Origin: Streptomyces sp. F001
Lineage (GTDB): Bacteria > Actinomycetota > Actinomycetes > Streptomycetales > Streptomycetaceae
NCBI RefSeq assembly: GCF_004187715.1
Contig: NZ_QZWF01000002.1
Coordinates: 558,001 to 622,000 of the forward strand
Reading direction: 5' to 3'
Length of the DNA: 64,000 nt
The translations under genes were made by a program, and so were the position numbers. Below the pieces are notes generated by a model that was given only the letters and a program-made list of their open reading frames with translations, did not search any database and had not been told where the DNA came from. The first letter of the stretch is position 1. Every line of letters begins with the position of its first letter. Shown in pieces: positions 62,644 to 64,000 of this stretch.

Positions 62644-63933
62644 ATGACAAACCCTCAGCCCAGCCGACGGCGCTTCCTCGCCGGACTCGGCGCCGCCGGG
62701 ACGACGGCGCTGCTCAGCGGCTGCGTCACCTCCACCTCTTCCTCGAAGTCCTCGTCCAAGGGTGCGGTCACCCTCCAGTCCAACCTGTCCGCACCGCAGG
62801 CCAAGGCGGCCATGGAGGACATCGTCGCCGCCTACGGCAAGAAGAAGGGAGCCGGGCGCGTCAGCCTCAACACGGTCGCCGCGGAGACCTTCCGCACCCA
62901 GCTGCCGACGTACCTGACCTCCGCCAACCCGCCCGACGTGTACACCTGGTACCCCGGCTCGGTGGCGGACGCCTACGCCAGGAAGGACCTGCTGCTCGAC
63001 CTCGACGAGCTCTGGGGCTCGTCCGACCTCAAGCGCTACTCCAAGGCGCTGAACACGCTGTGCACCGCGAGCTCCGGCAAGAAGGTCTTCGTCCCCACCA
63101 CCTACTACTGGTGGGGCATGTTCTACCGGAAGTCCAACTTCGCCAAGTGGGGCGTGAGCGAACCCAAGACCTGGGACGAATTCCTCGACCTGTGCGACAA
63201 GCTCAAGTCCAAGGGCGTCGCTCCCATCGGGCTGGGCGCCGGCGGCAACACCGCCTGGGTGGCCTCCGCATGGTTCGACTACCTGGACATCCGCATCAAC
63301 GGCGCGATCTACCACCGCGAACTGCTCGCCGGAAAGCACCGCTTCGACGATCCCGAGGTCCGCAAGGTCTTCGACCGCTGGCAGGAGGTACTGCCGTACT
63401 TCGACCCGAACGGCGCCGCGGGCGCTTTCCAGGACGCAACGACCGCCCTGCTCAACGGCCGCAGCGGCATGATGCTGATCGGCACCTTCTTCGCCGACGC
63501 CGCGCCCAAGGACGCCCTCGACGACATCGACTTCTTCCGCTTCCCGGTCATCGACGCGAAGGTCCCGCTCGCCGAGGAGGCCCCCGCGGACGGCTATTTC
63601 GCCAGCGCCCGCACCGGACGCCGCGACGGTGTGCTCGATCTGCTGGGCTACCTCGCCACCGCCGAGTCGCAGGAGATCTACATCAAGGGCTCGTCCGGCA
63701 CCGTCCTGCCCTGCCACCCCGACGCCAAGGACGCCGGCACGCCGCTGGTGAAGAAGGGCCGCGCACACATCGAGGAGGCCGCCGAGATCACCCAGTTCTT
63801 CAACCGCGACTCCAGCGACGCCCTCCAGCCCACCGCCGACACCGCGCTGACCAAGTTCCTCGCCAAGCCCAAGGAGATCGGAAACATCCTCACCGACTGG
63901 CAGCGCGACGCCGAGAAGATCTGGAACGCCTGA
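62644..63933 (+). CDS. Extracellular sugar-binding lipoprotein with Tat-type signal
   Basis: 429 residues. The N-terminus has a twin-arginine motif (SRRRFLAGLG) and a lipobox (LLSGCVTS), so it is a Tat-exported lipoprotein. The SBP family 1 fold follows: ANPPDVYTWYPGSVADAYAR, YYWWGMFYRKSNFAKWGVSE, PIGLGAGGNTAWVASAWFDY and GRSGMMLIGTFFADAAP. It captures a carbohydrate for the permease encoded next. GGGAG precedes ATG 62644 by about six bases; the in-frame leader from 62551 is not needed. Controlled by the AT-rich elements upstream. Confidence 0.88.
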   Translation: MTNPQPSRRRFLAGLGAAGTTALLSGCVTSTSSSKSSSKGAVTLQSNLSAPQAKAAMEDIVAAYGKKKGAGRVSLNTVAAETFRTQLPTYLTSANPPDVYTWYPGSVADAYARKDLLLDLDELWGSSDLKRYSKALNTLCTASSGKKVFVPTTYYWWGMFYRKSNFAKWGVSEPKTWDEFLDLCDKLKSKGVAPIGLGAGGNTAWVASAWFDYLDIRINGAIYHRELLAGKHRFDDPEVRKVFDRWQEVLPYFDPNGAAGAFQDATTALLNGRSGMMLIGTFFADAAPKDALDDIDFFRFPVIDAKVPLAEEAPADGYFASARTGRRDGVLDLLGYLATAESQEIYIKGSSGTVLPCHPDAKDAGTPLVKKGRAHIEEAAEITQFFNRDSSDALQPTADTALTKFLAKPKEIGNILTDWQRDAEKIWNA

Positions 63934-63934
63934 C

Positions 63935-64000
63935 ATGGCCGTTCTGACCGCCCCCCACCGCAAGCTCCCGATCCCGGCGCCGTCCCGTGGCGGCCGGGGC
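63935..64000 (+). CDS. ABC importer permease, 5' end only (window edge)
   Basis: An ATG one base after the binding-protein stop opens a frame MAVLTAPHRKLPIPAPSRGG that runs off the window. By position it is the MalF-type permease of this importer; the cytoplasmic Arg/Pro-rich leader fits. Confidence 0.6.
   Translation, partial: MAVLTAPHRKLPIPAPSRGGRG

Overview
The window is high-GC actinobacterial DNA, almost certainly from a Streptomyces or close relative. The evidence is strong third-position G/C bias, frequent GTG and occasional TTG starts, many ATGA/GTGA start-stop overlaps, two-domain SpoIIE phosphatases, PucR, ROK and MmyB-type regulators, and a large secreted subtilase. It looks like accessory chromosome: catabolic cassettes and regulators interspersed with decayed gene and transposon fragments. 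No tRNA, rRNA, CRISPR array or intact insertion sequence was seen.

Layout. 0-5 kb: the 3' part of a two-unit glycosyltransferase, a methyltransferase, a small membrane protein, a VOC protein, a flavin-monooxygenase remnant and a secreted DUF4360 protein. 5-13.6 kb: a xylose-type ABC importer operon (minus strand), divergent from a PAS/GAF/SpoIIE/HATPase phosphatase whose stop overlaps the start of a second, paralogous sugar-binding lipoprotein; a MASE1 membrane protein follows. 13.8-16.4 kb: a decayed tnpB-like transposase gene and a second GAF-SpoIIE phosphatase, preceded by a small coupled ORF. 16.5-20.1 kb: a ferredoxin / ferredoxin reductase / P450 electron-transfer operon and a membrane protein. 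20.3-21.1 kb: a flavodoxin-fold oxidoreductase.

21.1-31.9 kb is a divergent sugar-catabolic locus. The minus strand carries binding protein, two MalFG-type permeases, a ROK repressor and a Gfo/Idh oxidoreductase. The plus strand carries a zinc dehydrogenase, a sugar isomerase, a GH63-like glycosidase and a debranching-type glucosidase. The shared intergenic region holds a promoter embedded in inverted and direct repeats. 31.9-37.8 kb: an IS1182-type relic abuts a broken acetoacetyl-CoA synthetase gene, followed by an aromatic ring-cleavage operon (VOC dioxygenase, FAA hydrolase, FAD hydroxylase). That operon is divergent from a TetR gene, with two identical 14-bp palindromes between them. 37.8-38.8 kb holds three gene fragments.

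38.9-49.2 kb: a 1257-residue subtilase, a LuxR-type regulator, a MarR gene flanked on both sides by the same 19-bp motif, a small secreted protein, an MmyB-type regulator divergent from an FMN reductase, and a DHA2-type exporter. 49.7-57.4 kb: an NhaA antiporter fused to a DsbA-like thioredoxin domain, an SDR, then an M20 desuccinylase, a frameshifted PucR regulator, a GNAT and an N-acylamino-acid racemase, which together resemble an N-succinyl amino acid conversion pathway. 57.4-64 kb: a doubly frameshifted acyl-CoA synthetase gene with a palindromic operator, a VWA lipoprotein, a DMT-family membrane protein, and the start of a second sugar ABC operon preceded by a duplicated AT-rich element.

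Several single-base frameshifts lie in G/C runs between 53.7 and 61 kb. Assembly errors should be excluded before these genes are called dead.
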